DNA of 64,000 bases from Allacma fusca (GCA_947179485.1 OX359245.1:53493067-53557066), one strand, 5' to 3'; positions 31,297 to 44,445 are shown, numbered from the stretch's first letter. Notes: generated from the sequence alone by a model not told the origin. Translations and numbers: made by a program.

Positions 31297-32984
31297 TCAC
31301 ATTATTATGGGGTTTAATGCATCTATTATGTGAATTCGTCCGTTCTCACAAATGAAAATTCCTAAACTAATTAAGCAAGTGATTGAATAAAATACCAGAG
31401 GTGACAAGAATTGCTGAACCTTTAACGAACTGACAACACTGCCTCGTCTGGATATTAAACTTTCTAAAAACCGTTTCAATTCCGAATGTTCCTCATCCAG
31501 CCAAGATTTCCCTCTCCTCTTGAAATTCATTAGCACACTATCTTTAGACTTTTCATACAAATGTGCTTCCCTGTAAGCACCTGTAATTCTTTCAAAGTCC
31601 GGAACGAGGTATGAGTACTTCTGCAAAACCACGGAAACGTGAACATGTGGAAGAATATTCTGACTCACTACAACAGGACTGAAGTCATAATTAATTGTGA
31701 AGTTACTAGCTAATGCCGTTAAAAGCATGGGTTTATAACCCACACAAACCGTGTTTTCTTGAATGATCGTTGACATCACACAATCAACAGTTTTTGACTG
31801 ACGCTCGAACCTGCTTCTCAGTGCTACTACATCCGGGTTTTGAGAATTGTTCAGGCGGAACGACATCAAGAATCCGTCAAGGAAGATCCGATAATCCAAA
31901 CTTTCTCTCAAATGGTTCAAATTCTTTGGGGCGAATTCTAATTGAGGAAATGTTAGACCAGAAATTAATTTGTCTTTATATCCCGCAACTACAGCCATCA
32001 TAGCAATTGACCAGACAATAACAAGTGGTTTGAGAGATTTTGGAAAATCAGAATAACCTTGTTCGACCAGAATTCCAAAATTACTTCTCCACGAAATCCA
32101 CATCATATTATACTTACCGTCCATTCCTTCAAGTTCTATGCTTTTTTTAATAACAAGAATCAAGAAACTAGTTAGTGTTACAGCTAGTACTGCAATCAGA
32201 AGAAATATCCATACTAAGGGTGTAAACGGTTGAGTCAAAGCTTCCCATCGAATTGCAACTCCTGGTAGCTTACAGATGAACACAGACTCATCGTAGAATA
32301 ACGGGGTTATGTAATGTATGTAAGGGTAACGGCTGACTTGATGACCCATGAAAGATACGTCGAATTGTTTTTGGAAGATTCCTCCAATGACTCCCGTCCA
32401 AGAACCATTTGCAAATCGTTTCCCTGGCCCTTGTTCCTTGAAGAGTTGAGCGTTGATTTGGAACGTAAAGTTGTAAAACTCAGAGATGGTATGAAAGAAA
32501 TCGTAGAAAGTGCCTCCCTCTATGTCCGACAATGTCGGACCGAATGTTAGAATTGGAGGAACAGATATCCCAGCCAGTCGTAAATGATTCCCATTCATGT
32601 TTATTCGCCTTTGCAATGCAGGACTTAAACCCATAAAGTCTGCCCACTTCCTGTTGATGGGGAAATGTTGACTTGACCACTGAATGAAGAAGTTGATCCA
32701 ATTGCAACTTCCCCAGAACTTCATTCGAGATATGGAGGAAATGAGAGCTTCCGAGGGTTCTGCCGTTGTGCATGTTATGATTGGGAGATCGGCTGCAATT
32801 GGGTCACCTGAAAACATGTGCGCACAACATTTCTCGGAGATATTATTGAGCATGGAATTGAAGAAGAATATGTACTTAAACAATCCATTTTAGTTGTTCC
32901 GATTCCCAGAGATTCCACAATTTGAAGTAATATAAAGATCGCAGAAATTGTCTTGAATGAATATTTCTGTGGTTTGTCTGCCAT
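31297..32984 (-). pseudogene. Ionotropic receptor copy B, frameshifted near the N-terminus
   Basis: From 32883 to 31297 the frame encodes the same ligand lobes, TM1, pore region, TM2 and TM3 as copy A with few substitutions. The matching N-terminus with its signal-like segment (ISAIFILLQIVESLG) starts at ATG 32984 but is in another phase. The cause is a 10-base deletion after position 32792: copy A has TTGGGGTAAG between GATCGG and CTGCAATTG, copy B does not. The long ORF can be opened from an alternative ATG at 32883, but that start lacks a normal signal peptide. Otherwise the frame is intact, so the lesion is young, or a variant protein is made. Confidence 0.8.
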
Positions 32985-33880
32985 GTCGATCGTTGCTTTA
33001 AAATCTTTAGGTTTATTTAAAATGTAAGGTGATTTCTGGAAACAGTTTATTTTGGTAACATTGAACTACACAGATTTTGGGTCATAGATGTTCAAAACTG
33101 TAAGTTTGTGTCCGCTAAGTTTGATGGTAATATGTAGACTATTTTATTGTAGTAAGTCTGGAAGCGACCCAAGGAATGGGAACTTAAAATATTGATAAAC
33201 TTGGAAGCAGCAGATAGTACTGTATCATTGTTTTAATGACTTTGTTGTCTCCAATTGCATTTTCTCAACTGTAAAGTTGAACAAAGCTTCAAAATTAATA
33301 TCATATTTCCATCAATGATAATTGCTTCTATTATAGCAGGTGCCTGGCAGCCAAATTAGACTTTAATTAATAGTATTCATTTTAAACCTGTAATATTAAC
33401 CGTATCGTCGGCAAGATCTGTAGAAGCATGTTTGATTATACGCAAAACCGTCTAGCCTTTTCGCTTTAAGGCAAAATGTGCTACGTGCAGGCCATACTGA
33501 AAACAAAGTGTTGTACCTTCAGTTTTCACTAAAAGCAAAACGAAAAACATGCATAGTAGAACATATGATGTATGTCGAGCGATTTTATTTTAGCTAGAAC
33601 TGTATACAGGCCAATGGCGTTTTAATTTATCTTCCAAGCAGTTCACTTGGCGTTTAGTGAAACTTCATGCAGAACATTTTGTCTCTTCATTCACGATACA
33701 TATGTGCGTCAGTGTTTGAATACTTTTCCTGTGTGTCAGCATAGTGCTCTGTACTCAAGTGTTACGGCTCAATACTCTCATTTAGAGGTGCATAGAATAG
33801 CATCCTCATGGGTTTAGGGGATTCGGCCATGGAAAAATTCGTACAGGAATTATTAATGTCCAATATCCACATATACCTGA

Positions 33881-34798
33881 CAGTGCATCGCATGGGTACA
33901 AAAATGCTGTACCTGGACCTGAACCCAAATAGTGGGTACCGGCAAAAATCGTACCCAAACCCGTACCTGAATAAAAGTACCCATTAAATAAATGTTGGTA
34001 CCTGCTCCTGATTATTTTGCAAGTAGTGCGTACCTGTACCTGAATTTTACCAGTTCCCAAAATATACCCAATATATGGACCTGTACCTGAAACATTTTCC
34101 TACGTACCTGTACCCACTCAGGTACTTTAAACAAAAGTACTGTAAACGGTTCAACATGATGACATTCGATGATTTACATCACAGCAGTTACAAGCTAGAC
34201 AAAATTCTGCCTCGTCATAATTTTTGCAATACTAGGTATCTTAATGAAACTATAACTTCTATACCATCTGAGGTATTCCCATGTCCAATTAAATCTTCCA
34301 CTTCTAGGTCATCCTCCATAACCACACTATCAAGTAACACCATTTTTACTGAATCACACGTGGAATTTGTAATTACACGAACTTACTGCTGGCACGTTGT
34401 GCTAAGTCTATCTCTATTGCATAAACGTATGCTTTTTCAAAAATTGCGGTGAAATCCTGAAAACACGCTGAATATCTAAACAAACCTGTAGGTCGGAGAG
34501 AGAGCCACATACTACACTAGATGCCTCGTAAGATGGATTTATGTTTGTAAAAGTACCCAGATTTTCAGGTATTAGTTTGTCAGATCCAGGTATATTGAAA
34601 GCCTGTACCTGTTCCTGTCAGGTACAACACAAAATATTCCAAGTTTGTACCTGTACCCAACACCTGGTTTTGTACCCAGAATTTGTACCCATAAAGTACC
34701 CATTCAGTTTGGGTACTTAAATAGAGTACCCATTTCGGAACTGGACCTGTACCTGTACCCAAATACTCAGGTACTACCCGTACCCATGCGATGCACTA
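33881..34798. mobile_element. Non-autonomous hAT-type transposon (918 bp)
   Basis: Ends are CAGTGCATCGCATGGGTAC and its inverse GTACCCATGCGATGCACTA, 18 of 19 matching. A perfect 8-bp duplication, ATACCTGA, flanks them (33873-33880 and 34799-34806). Both subterminal regions are packed with GTACCTG and GTACCCA words. The internal plus-strand frame at 34075-34452 has no recognisable domain. Confidence 0.9.
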
Positions 34799-35028
34799 AT
34801 ACCTGATACCCAATTTAATTTGAGGGATTTAGTTGCATTTCCAACTGATATAATTAATGAAGAGTCCGTACAATTATTCTAGCGGCATATGGTAAGGATA
34901 TTGTATATAACTACTACCTCAAATTCAAGCGTGAGTTCACAAAAAGTGTGATTTCTCACTACTATACTCAACCTTTTCTATAAATTATAATTAATAACTG
35001 AATTGTACACACTTCTAAGCGGGATATA

Positions 35029-35903
35029 CAGTGAATTTCCCATATAGTGGTTTCCTCTTAGATGGCATTCCCTCTTTAATGGCATCAAAAAACCCTCCCT
35101 AGAGGTTTGCAATGTTGAAGGTATACAGTATAGTGGCACCCGCTATAATGGTATTCCCTTTATAATGGCACTATTATGTGTTACGGTGGCTCAGACAATG
35201 CAACATTATAATAGCAGTTGGCATAAAAGTAGCTAGATAATGGCTACAAAAGTATAACATGATGTTATAAAACGTGCGGGCGGTTAATAATGCTTATATC
35301 GGTTGGTTTAATTTTAATTTCAAATGTTAATACACTTTGATTATTATTGTGGTTTACTGATGCCCTGGTATGATTAGCTGGATTTAAGGCATATGATCCG
35401 CGACTTAAGTTAAAACGAACAGTTATAACACAAATCATTGCCATTTTTGCCTTGGCTCACTTCTAATAAGTTTCAATTCTAGTTGATTTTTAAAAATAAA
35501 TTGAATTATTATATTGAAGATTTAAAATGACATTAAACAGACAGTCAAGAAAACCCTCATTGCGAAAAAAAGTACTCAGTGGAAGTTATTCCCATTGCCA
35601 TAATTCCAGGATTTTGGTTTCTGGAATGGTGACATTGCAGTCGAAAAGTTTGTTACGACTAATATTATTAATAGTATGAGGAAACCTAAAGTTACTGAAC
35701 ATCTTAAACTCAATAAAGCTTAGCATACCTCATAATTTTGAGTATTTTGTAAAAATAAATAAATTTATAAATGCATTTAGTTACAGTTATTGTCTAAAAA
35801 CATTAATAGTATATAGTTAACCATTAGTAACATATAGTGGCATCCCTATATAGTGGCAGGAATTTGTCACTCCCTTAGAAACCACTATATAGGAAATTCA
35901 CTG
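35029..35903. mobile_element. Pogo/Tigger-like short inverted-repeat element (875 bp)
   Basis: CAGTGAATTTCCCATATAG at the left and its inverse at the right differ at one base over about 26, with TA on both sides, the target of Tc1/mariner-pogo elements. ATAGTGGCA/TAATGGCA words recur in both subterminal regions. The interior is AT-rich with no usable transposase frame. Confidence 0.75.
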
Positions 35904-35905
35904 TA

Positions 35906-36462
35906 TTTGAGGTCTAGGGAGCGTCAATTATATATTATATTAATATTTACATCTATCCAACAGTAAACGGTACCTGGATATTTTATTATTAACTCTTTGG
36001 CTGGTAATAGTGAATAAAACTAATAATTATTAATGATTAATTATTCATTTTTTTATATGACACTGTTATTATTGGGTAGCAGAGTTATTAGTACCGGGTG
36101 GTTCATTAAAATGCATAAAGTGCAACCAACACTCAATACAAAGCTTGGTTAGATATATCATTCGATTCTATTTTACTTGCAATTTTGTTCAAAAAAATAA
36201 CTCTAAATTCATTTAACTTCACTTCCTACTTTTCCCACATTTGCCACAATTTCAGTACTACAATAATTAATTAGAGCATGCAGAACAACTTTCCAGAAAG
36301 ATTTTAGCAGAATATATCGGTATTTCAATAACTACATTTCGTTCATTCGATTTGGTTATTATTCCAAGTGTAAGTACAACAGAATTCAGGAACAATTTCT
36401 GGAATTTGAATATGGCTTGCAACTGTTTTATATGTTCATACATCAGGTTAAAACTACAAGTA
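35906..36462. other. Intergenic, nothing recognised
   Basis: AT-rich sequence containing the 3' flank of the first minus-strand receptor gene. No ORF or repeat structure stands out. Confidence 0.45.
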
Positions 36463-38032
36463 TTAAAATGCTAGAAGCAAGCCAACAATTTGGTTAACAA
36501 CGAAATCCAAAAATTCTGGTCCAGTCAGTCTGTTAATGACATAAAAGTTCCCTGCTTTCAAGCCACAATTCGGTGTCGAAGCCACACATCTGCTCACACA
36601 TTGATCATTAACTTTCCGACCAATGCACCGCAAGCGACGTTTTAGAAGCTCCATCCTCTCCGGCACCTGGTAAAGTCTTCCCAGGAATAAAATATACAAA
36701 ATTGCCAGATATCCCGACATAAAGACAATGGCCACAGAAAATACTGGATTGTCTTGAAAAATTCGAATCCCTCCAAAAATCCCCACAATGACAATAATCA
36801 AGAATACCACTTTTAGTAGGTAGAAAAATCCCGAGTACACATGATTTATGAGTTGTAATTCTACTTGCACTTTCCTCAGATCGATGCAAATATTTTTTAA
36901 GCTGTCCACACTTTCATTTGATCTGCAAAGAAGATAGATTTAAAATGTTCAATCTTCAGGGTGATTTTTGCTTACCAATTTTTGTGTAGAGTCGTATAGT
37001 GAGAGCGTTCAAATTGCTTGAAGAATTGTTATAAATTTCCAGAAATTAAGTCTTCTAAACTATTTCCATGCACATTATTTCAAAAGGTTCCGGAAAAAGA
37101 AACATTGTAATAAGTACATTTCAAAACACTTAAAGGAGATAAAGCAGGAATTTGGTAAACGGGAATGATCTCAACAGTTTGCTAATATAGAGAAAATGCT
37201 ATCAAACAAGTATAATATTGCAAGATAACATTGTATAGGTTAACAAGGTCACTTACGCTATTTTGAGTTCCATTTGCGAGAATGCATCATTTAATCTTGG
37301 CAATATATTGAGTACATAGTAGGCAGGGAAATATGCAGGAGCAAACATAAACAGTATTGTCAATGCTTCAGGAACTGCTGCAAGGAAATACCCCAACTCA
37401 GTTTTGAACTGATTTGGTAATGCGGAAAGTATCAAATAACTGGAATCAGGATTAATAAAATAAACCACCGACCCACTAAAGATCCCTAAGAATTGGGTCA
37501 AGGGTAGGAGTGCAATTATTAATTTCGTCCAGGATCTTGCCTTTAGTAGACGAAGTATTGCTTTTTGAAATGAGTAGTCTCCTGTCAACATAAAGTTTAC
37601 CCATCAAAATAATTAAGCTGAAAGTACAGTAACATTGTCGTAAGGTGAAACTTTACCCGATTGTTGATGTCTTTTTTGATTCTCCATATGCAGTAGCGAT
37701 AGGAGATAAGAAGCTTCGGGTCCATGTTTGTAAAACAAATTTACAAGAACGTAGAGTTCAAATGCAAAAAACACTCCGATTATTAGATTAAAGATGAAAT
37801 GGGTCAGATTGATTTCAGACGGATCAAGGAGTAATTGTACCAGTCGTACATTTTTGTAGACCATATTTAGGGTGAATAAAAATACTAGAAATTTCCATGC
37901 GCGGATACGCAGCCCAGGTGTCACCATTCTTACGTTGCCTGTTTCTACATTGAAAGTAATAGGGAGCAAATTGAGTTGGGAAATTATTTCAAGTGTTTTA
38001 TAGTTAAGCCAGAAGTCCCCAGAATTGAACAT
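36463..38032 (-). CDS. Receptor G1: seven-TM chemoreceptor-like, three exons
   Basis: Exons 38032-37657, 37581-37257 and 36922-36463 with GT-AG introns of 75 and 334 bases; phases join as Ser-Gly and Ala-Ser. The 386-residue product has about seven hydrophobic segments, for example LVFLFTLNMVYKNVRL, FNLIIGVFFAFELYVLV, LIIALLPLTQFLGIFSG and LLKVVFLIIVIVGIFGG. It ends with the family signature RLTGPEFLDFVVNQIVGLLLAF-like (R-T-GPEFLDF). The layout and size resemble the insect gustatory/odorant receptor superfamily, although the TYxxxxxQF motif is absent. It is the most diverged member of the minus-strand set. No stops or frame breaks. Confidence 0.75.
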
Positions 38033-38879
38033 TTATCAAAAGCTTTATAAGCGAGTTGAGTGTTTTTCAGGCAACCACACTTATCTGCTTTTGCTCAAGG
38101 AGTGTTGTCTTGCCGTAGTAATGGTTTAGTGCGAAATACAACGAGAGCGTTGTTAAAATTCAAAATGTATGATTATGTTTCCAGGACCATGAAATGACCA
38201 AATACTCGATTAGGGACGACAAGCTGAATTGATTCTACTTAAATAGCCGGCTGTACAACTATTTTTGAATTCAAAACTTGAATTTCCAAAAGTTAGGATC
38301 AACTGATATGTACGCACTACGCACACATAGCAATTCGATATAAATGACTAAACCTGTTCAATTTTATTGTGTTAATTATATTAAACGTAGTTGCCAGCTG
38401 GTTATGGAACTATGAACGTAATAATTTTTATCTTTCAATTATCTGTTAAACAATTTCTACAACGCATAATCAGTCAGTTAAAGTAATAGATTCCATTCTT
38501 TGGCTTACTTAGCTAACTTTATTAAACAAGCTAAATTATATGCAAGACATCTAACAGACTGTCATCTTCAGGCACTAACAAGAGAGTCTAATAATAATTA
38601 ATATGGTAATTAAGTCTCCTAGCAATATTAAAAATAATAACTGTTACATATGGAAGAATACGCAACTACTGAACGTTCACATTAGCCATCTACACACACA
38701 TATGCTTGTGCAAAACGATTGGTACCCGAATTGAAAATCGAGTATTTGAAAATGGTTGTACATAGTATATCCATCGGATACGAGTATAATGGGGTCATTC
38801 ACTCGTGCTTGATACCATTTCACCCGACTATTTGTGTACGTTAATATTTGAGACATTATGCTGCAGTTTATTCACATTG

Positions 38880-38965
38880 CCTTATACACCAGGTCTTTGG
38901 AGCTTAGCATGGTGTAGGATGGGGAGTGTGTTAAATTTTGATACCATGTTGGAAAATGCTCAATC
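38880..38965 (-). pseudogene. Fragment of a G-type receptor 5' end
   Basis: The minus strand reads the receptor start (MLSSKDL-like words around 38900, GGTCTTTGGAGCTTAGCAT on the plus strand) with its conserved upstream leader, but the coding match stops after a few codons. It is a truncated duplicate of the promoter/start region only. Confidence 0.5.
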
Positions 38966-39026
38966 GGATTTGATGAGCTTATGTATCCAATTGAAAAAAC
39001 GTTTTGTTTTTTTCTGGGATATATAA

Positions 39027-39495
39027 TTACATTGGTATACATGCATATGTACGTTCTGTAAATTTTGATGATTTTTTAATTTGAATACATTAGAAGTAAT
39101 CATTTAAATAGGTCTTTATGTAATGATTTTTAATATTCCAGAAACCGATTTACAGTAATTGCGTATGTTTAGAGGATATGTGAGGGGTGAAGAAAAAAAT
39201 CAACTGAATTGTACCTGATAGAAATTAAGGGGGCTTAATAATTTCATTTAATTATACCTTTTGAACTCATTAAGCTACCTTTTATTGAAATATGTATTTA
39301 GGTATAATGACATCAAATTTACAATAATATATACAATTATTAGTGCTTACAGGAAAATATGAACTGGTACCGGTCCACAAAATGTATTCTCAATCATTGC
39401 CACAATACAAGCAGAATTTTCACATGTAATCAACAATCGCATAGGCATAATACAAGAAACTGACATACACAGTAGGACGACCCAAATGATACCAT
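39027..39495. other. Intergenic, nothing recognised
   Basis: AT-rich spacer downstream of receptor G2. No ORF, hairpin or repeat noted. Confidence 0.4.
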
Positions 39496-40817
39496 TTAAA
39501 ATGTAAGAAGTAAATCAGCAGTTTGCTTGATCGAGAAATCAAGAAACTGAGGCGCTGTCATCCGGTCAATCGTATGAAAACTCCCAGATTTAAATCCACA
39601 ATTGGGGATCCCAGTCAAAAATTTAGTCACATATTTATTCTCCAATTCTGATAATTTTTGGGCTAGACGTAATAACCGCAATTTCAAAAGTTTCACTCTC
39701 TCAGGAACGAGGTAGAGTCTTCCCAGAAATATAACGCAAAAAAATGCATTGCTCCCTGCCAAAAGCATTATTGCAACTGCAAACAAAGGATTCGACAAAA
39801 CTGTCCTGATCCCAGAAAATATTCCAAGGACGGAATCAATCAGTAATAAAATTTTGAGCAGGTATAACCCTTCGGCGAAAACAACATTTATTAACTGTAT
39901 TTCAACTTGTACGGCTCTCAGTTTTTGGCAAGTTTGTCTCAACCTGTAAGGAGTTACTCCGGAGCTGCACAAGAAATATCCGTTAGTTTTTATACATGCT
40001 AGTTGCAATTAAGGCAGTGCTATTATAATAATTCAACTTACCATAATTCAGATTCTATTCCCACAAACACATCATTCAATCTTGGCAAAATAGTCATAAG
40101 GTAGTAACCATGGTAACAAGAGATACCAAGAACGAATATCAACGACATAACTTCAGGTATAGCCATAAGAACAAATGTCTTCCAAGTTTTGTACGCATTC
40201 GGTAATACAGAATACAGCAAGAATCCAGCGTTAGGGTTATAAAAATAAACCACTGTTGCGCTAAACAACATTCCAATTTGAACCAAGGGCAGCAACACGG
40301 TCAGTAATTCCGTCCAAGATTGTTCTTTTCTTAAACGACTTATAGCTTTTCGAAGCGACTTGAAACCTATAGCGGAAAACACTTAATTCTTGAACCTAAC
40401 GTCTAACAGAGTTGCATATAAATCTTGATCGTTTGGCTTACCTGACTGCTGATGGGTTTGGAGTTTGTCCTTGTGAATTTGTGAAATGAGATAACCACAT
40501 TCCTGTCCATGCTTATATGACACACATAAAAAAACGTAAACTTCAAAAGTAAAGAGCGTTGAAATAATTACGTTGACTGTAAAATTGATCAGACTAAAGT
40601 AGGTCGGGTCAAGTAACATTTGAAATAGGCGTAAGTTTTTATAAGCCGTAAGCAGTGTGTACAGAAAAACCATACATTTCCATAAGTTTAAACGTGGTCC
40701 GGATGTTAACATTTGGACATCCCCTGTCCTTTCATTGAATGTTATGGGTAGTAAGTTCAGCTTGGATACTATTTCTAGCATTTTGTAGATCAACACAAGG
40801 TCTTCATAACTCAGCAT
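39496..40817 (-). CDS. Receptor G2: seven-TM chemoreceptor-like, three exons
   Basis: Exons 40817-40442 (376 nt), 40366-40042 (325 nt) and 39964-39496 (469 nt); introns are 75 and 77 bases with GTAAGC/GTAAGT donors. The joined frame is 389 residues without stops. Hydrophobic segments include CMVFLYTLLTAYKNLRL, FTVNVIISTLFTFEVYVFL, LTVLLPLVQIGMLFSATVV and LLKILLLIDSVLGIFSG. The C-terminus is RMTAPQFLDFSIKQTADLLL. Exon lengths equal those of G3 and G4 and nearly those of G1. The leader upstream of the ATG is conserved among these genes. Confidence 0.82.
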
Positions 40818-41754
40818 TGTGTAGCGTAGGGAGCTTGTTCAATTTGGTTCTCTTCAAAAATGTTCAAACTGATTCGAAGAATTCCGGTACACTATATTGA
40901 AAAAATTGTTTTTGGTTGTTGAAAATTATGCAATTTAAATGATTATAGTACAGAGGCTTTTAAAACCAGCTTTAAGTTTAGTAATATCGAATATTTTATG
41001 AGCCATTTAATGTAACTATTTTTCATTGAATGTTTAGAAGTGTACAGTAAAGGAATACACGAGCTGAAATATGCTTCATAAAAACATATGGAGTATTTTA
41101 ATTATACTTCATTTAATTGCCTTCCAGTTCCATTAAGGTTATAACCACCTTTTGTAGAAACATGTAATAATTATATAATCTATAATTATTATTAAATATA
41201 TAATTGCATATAATTTACAATAATTACAATAAATTCAATTGGCGTTCATAAGAAATTACGGAAAGGCAATTTTTTTCATTAAATTGTCAGCGGTGCCTTA
41301 TTATTTCACAATTGAATATGACATATCCACATGACACATTTAGTGCACGATAACGAAAATTCCAACAAGAAATGGTTTTGTTATTTTCTCCCCATATTTT
41401 AAAATATCCATCAAAATAGATAATTATAGGAATTTTGAAGAATTGGGCACAGTAGCTTTTTATTATAGTAAATTAAAACTATTATCTATGTACTTTACAA
41501 GTCTTCACTTTGACTTTAATATGATTCTGTCTGTTTGCATTATGTAGGTATGAATTCCAAAGTCATAATTTTTAATTTGGGTTGATAAAAATATTTTGGA
41601 AAATGAAATAAATAATCACGTGCAGTTGCAGCCCAAGGGTAGCTCAATATGGTTCTAGGTATTTCGAGGAAAGTCTCTTGATTTTTACATGCAATAACTA
41701 AACAAGCTGCAAACTAGCAATGTTCATATGTAGTTACTATCGAAATCCCGAAAT

Positions 41755-42375
41755 TTAGATCCTGTCCTTTATAAAGCGTCTCAAATCTCCCGGCCTTAAT
41801 TTCACAATTTCAAGTCGCAGCTAGATATTGGAACTTGTTGTCATAACAAGATGTTGCAGCCAACAATTTAATCACATATTGATTATCCGATTTCTGGTCT
41901 TATGGAGCAAGCCGCAATAACCGTTTTTTCAAAAACACTATCCTCTCCGGCACCTTGTATGTCCAACCAGAAATATATAGAATAAAAAATCATTTTACCT
42001 GCAATATAATTACAACGAAATATTTTTTCGTATTCAAGTAATTAAACATTCCCAGAATAGCAGCAATCCGGAGGCAAATTTTGAGTAGGTAGAAACATTC
42101 CGATTGAATTACATTTATTTGCTGCTTTTCAGCTTGCATGGCTCTCAATTTGTGACATGCTTGTCACGCGTTGTCAGTAGTGGCTCTGGATTAAATAGCA
42201 TTGGAACCCTTCGCAATTTTTTATAGTACAAAAAGACCAGAAGTCTAAACGTGTAATTACTAGAAGTTAAGATTTGAGCCTCGCCTGTTCTCCCATTGTG
42301 AGAGTAACATGTAATACTTTTGGCTTGGATACTATTCTGGAATAGTTTCGCATTTTTAAGCGTGGAGAAATGTGA
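41755..42375 (-). pseudogene. Decayed G-type receptor (exon 3 and exon 1 remnants)
   Basis: Nucleotide words of exon 3 (such as CGCAATAACCGTTTTTTCAAAA) occur at 41760-42180 and words of exon 1 at 42240-42370, with exon 2 missing between them. Multiple stops and gaps. The same exon 3 plus exon 1 combination appears at 49540-49880, so the truncated form itself was duplicated. Confidence 0.65.
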
Positions 42376-42832
42376 CCACTGTTACATAAAAAATTTGCCA
42401 ACCTAATTTGAAGAGCTTATATTTTCTAATTACTAAAACATTTTTCAGTGTTTTTGGGCCAAGTACATACTTATAGTGTCCTGTTGATGTCTTGATTACT
42501 TCCATTTAAACCCCATTTAAATATAGAATTATTATTGACTGATTTAGAAACTAGAATACATAATTACACATATTTACCACTCAGCAATGTGTTTACGAAT
42601 ACATCAATTAAAATGAGCTTCATAAAAACAAAATTAGCATATTGAGTAGGCATGTGGCATGTGGCATATCTTCACCAATTTTAAGTATATATTTCCGTAA
42701 AATGACCTACATTTATTCCACAAATGTATTTTGCTTACATATACAATTAACGTCAATAATAAAATACGGTAGCGTAATTTTTTCTCAGGACGTGTCAACT
42801 GATTTCGTCATCAAATATTGCCATTTTGATAA
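42376..42832. other. Duplicated spacer, nothing coding
   Basis: Shares long words with 49970-50330 (for example GTTGATGTCTTGAT and ACTGATTTAGAAACT), showing that the spacer travelled with the receptor remnant when the module duplicated. Confidence 0.55.
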
Positions 42833-43898
42833 GGGGCTGTACAAGTATAACGTTTTAACTAACTATGGGGTGGGTTAAGCCCGTTAGTAATATAAAGCTC
42901 TCGATATGGCGGCCCAGGATGTGGAGCAAAATCTGGTGTTTTTGGGAAAAACAAAATGTTGACAATTTCAAAAAATTTGCTCAAATTTCTAAATCGTATT
43001 CAAATGATTTTTTGATTCTGCTTGCGTTTTTGTCGTTTATTTCAATGCCCCAGGATATGTGAGCAATCCCCAGGGGTCTCTAATTCTAAGTTAAAAATTG
43101 TGGGCAGGGCTCGTAAAAAAGACACACGGGTTGATTCACCTTCAGATGTAAAGTCAGAAAAGAGGCAAATATCAAGATGCATATTCCCAAAAAGGCTCTC
43201 TGAGCAACTAAAACCGCCAAAATCAGGGTTTTCCAAACAATGTAATCCAGGGTAATCCAAACAGCTGTTTGGTTTAATTCTACCTTGTGTCATTATTTTG
43301 GGTCTCACCGGCACAATTGTTGCCTCGGGAAGATGAGTCTCAAATGAATCGCCATAGAATTTGATAGAATTCGAAAATATTTTATAATACCATCAATATG
43401 AAAAATTGGCAAGTTCGACATCTCCGTAATTTCTCATCTTTTCTCCTGATTTTAAATTTTCCTAACTTTGCTCCGTATTTACGGTCCCGAGGGTCCCTGC
43501 GTTGGATTTGTGATTGCTTTGGACCCTAGGGATAGTTCGTAGAGAAGCCGATGTGTTTTCTGGCGGAACTCTCTCATCTATATTACGTATGATCTCAAGT
43601 TCAAAGAAATATGTCGGAAGTTTGTTTTAATTTTTTTAAAAATTTCTTATGGTTCAGAAATTTGTTCCGCAAAAAAGTGTAAATTTATTAAAGATTCCCT
43701 GTTTTTGAAATTACAATCCATGATTTTGCTGAACAAAAAGCAAAATGTTGCAAAAAATCCGTTTTTGAAAAATCCCAGCAGGGACGAATGAAAACCCCCT
43801 AACCGGCTGTCACAGTTCCACAGAAATCGGATCCCTGGGGGTGAGTGGTAGTAAATTTTTCTGAATTTTTGCGTTACGTAATACCTGAATAGTTCCTA
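42833..43898. mobile_element. Old inverted-repeat transposon, copy 1
   Basis: Left end AAGGGGCTGTACAAGTATAACG and right end GCGTTACGTAATACCTGAAT/AGTTCC are inverse to each other. The end type GGGGCTGTTCAAGTATTACGTAACG recurs at two more sites in the window. It resembles the GTAACGC-type ends of ISL2EU/IS4EU DNA transposons, from memory and unverified. No transposase frame. Confidence 0.55.
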
Positions 43899-44445
43899 TA
43901 CTAGATAAAAACGAACATATGAAACATGTTTAACCCACAATGGAAACCCACTACAACTAAAACTTGAGGTAATTCATCATCAACTAAAATGATGGTAACA
44001 ACTATAACTACAACATTAAAGCTGTATAATTTTACTATAGAGAGATTTTGCAAACGTATAAACATTTTAGTGTGTGTATACTTTAATTTTAATCCTGTAA
44101 TGTCTGCACGTTATAAATATAATTAATACAAACTACATATGTCTCCAATGTAACTACTACAATATAATCAATCTATCAGTATGTATTCACAATACAGGTT
44201 TTGCACATGCTCATAAACAGACAACTTTTGTTGAGAGTTATTGAGGAATAAAGGAAGCAAGAAAGCAAAGCTTGGGCAGAATAACAGCAACTTTGGGTTA
44301 TTGTGTATGAGCAAAATTTAGTTAAAATATCCCACTTCGCTTTAACATTCGATGAAAACCATAAAAGTCATCTGGTAGCAGCGAATATTCTATCCATTTA
44401 ATGCACTATACGTTTGGAAGTGAACCAACAAAAGTCAGACTTAAA
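43899..44445. other. Upstream flank of receptor P1
   Basis: AT-rich. Contains words (GTATTCACAATA, TACAATATAATCAATCTATCAGTAT) that recur at 52100-52150, so it belongs to the duplicated module. Presumably includes the P1 promoter. Confidence 0.45.

Larger units (their letters stand above)
29317..33745. repeat. Segmental duplication, copy B
   Basis: Aligns with 17707-21400 in direct orientation, beginning ACGGACAAGGCT. It is interrupted by about 730 bases (29750-30480) absent from copy A. Similarity is highest over the receptor frame and lower in the flanks. Confidence 0.85.

Noticed and set aside
42642-43314. Several short plus and minus frames over the inverted-repeat transposon copy 1
   Set aside because: None is shared with copies 2 and 3 and none has a transposase motif.
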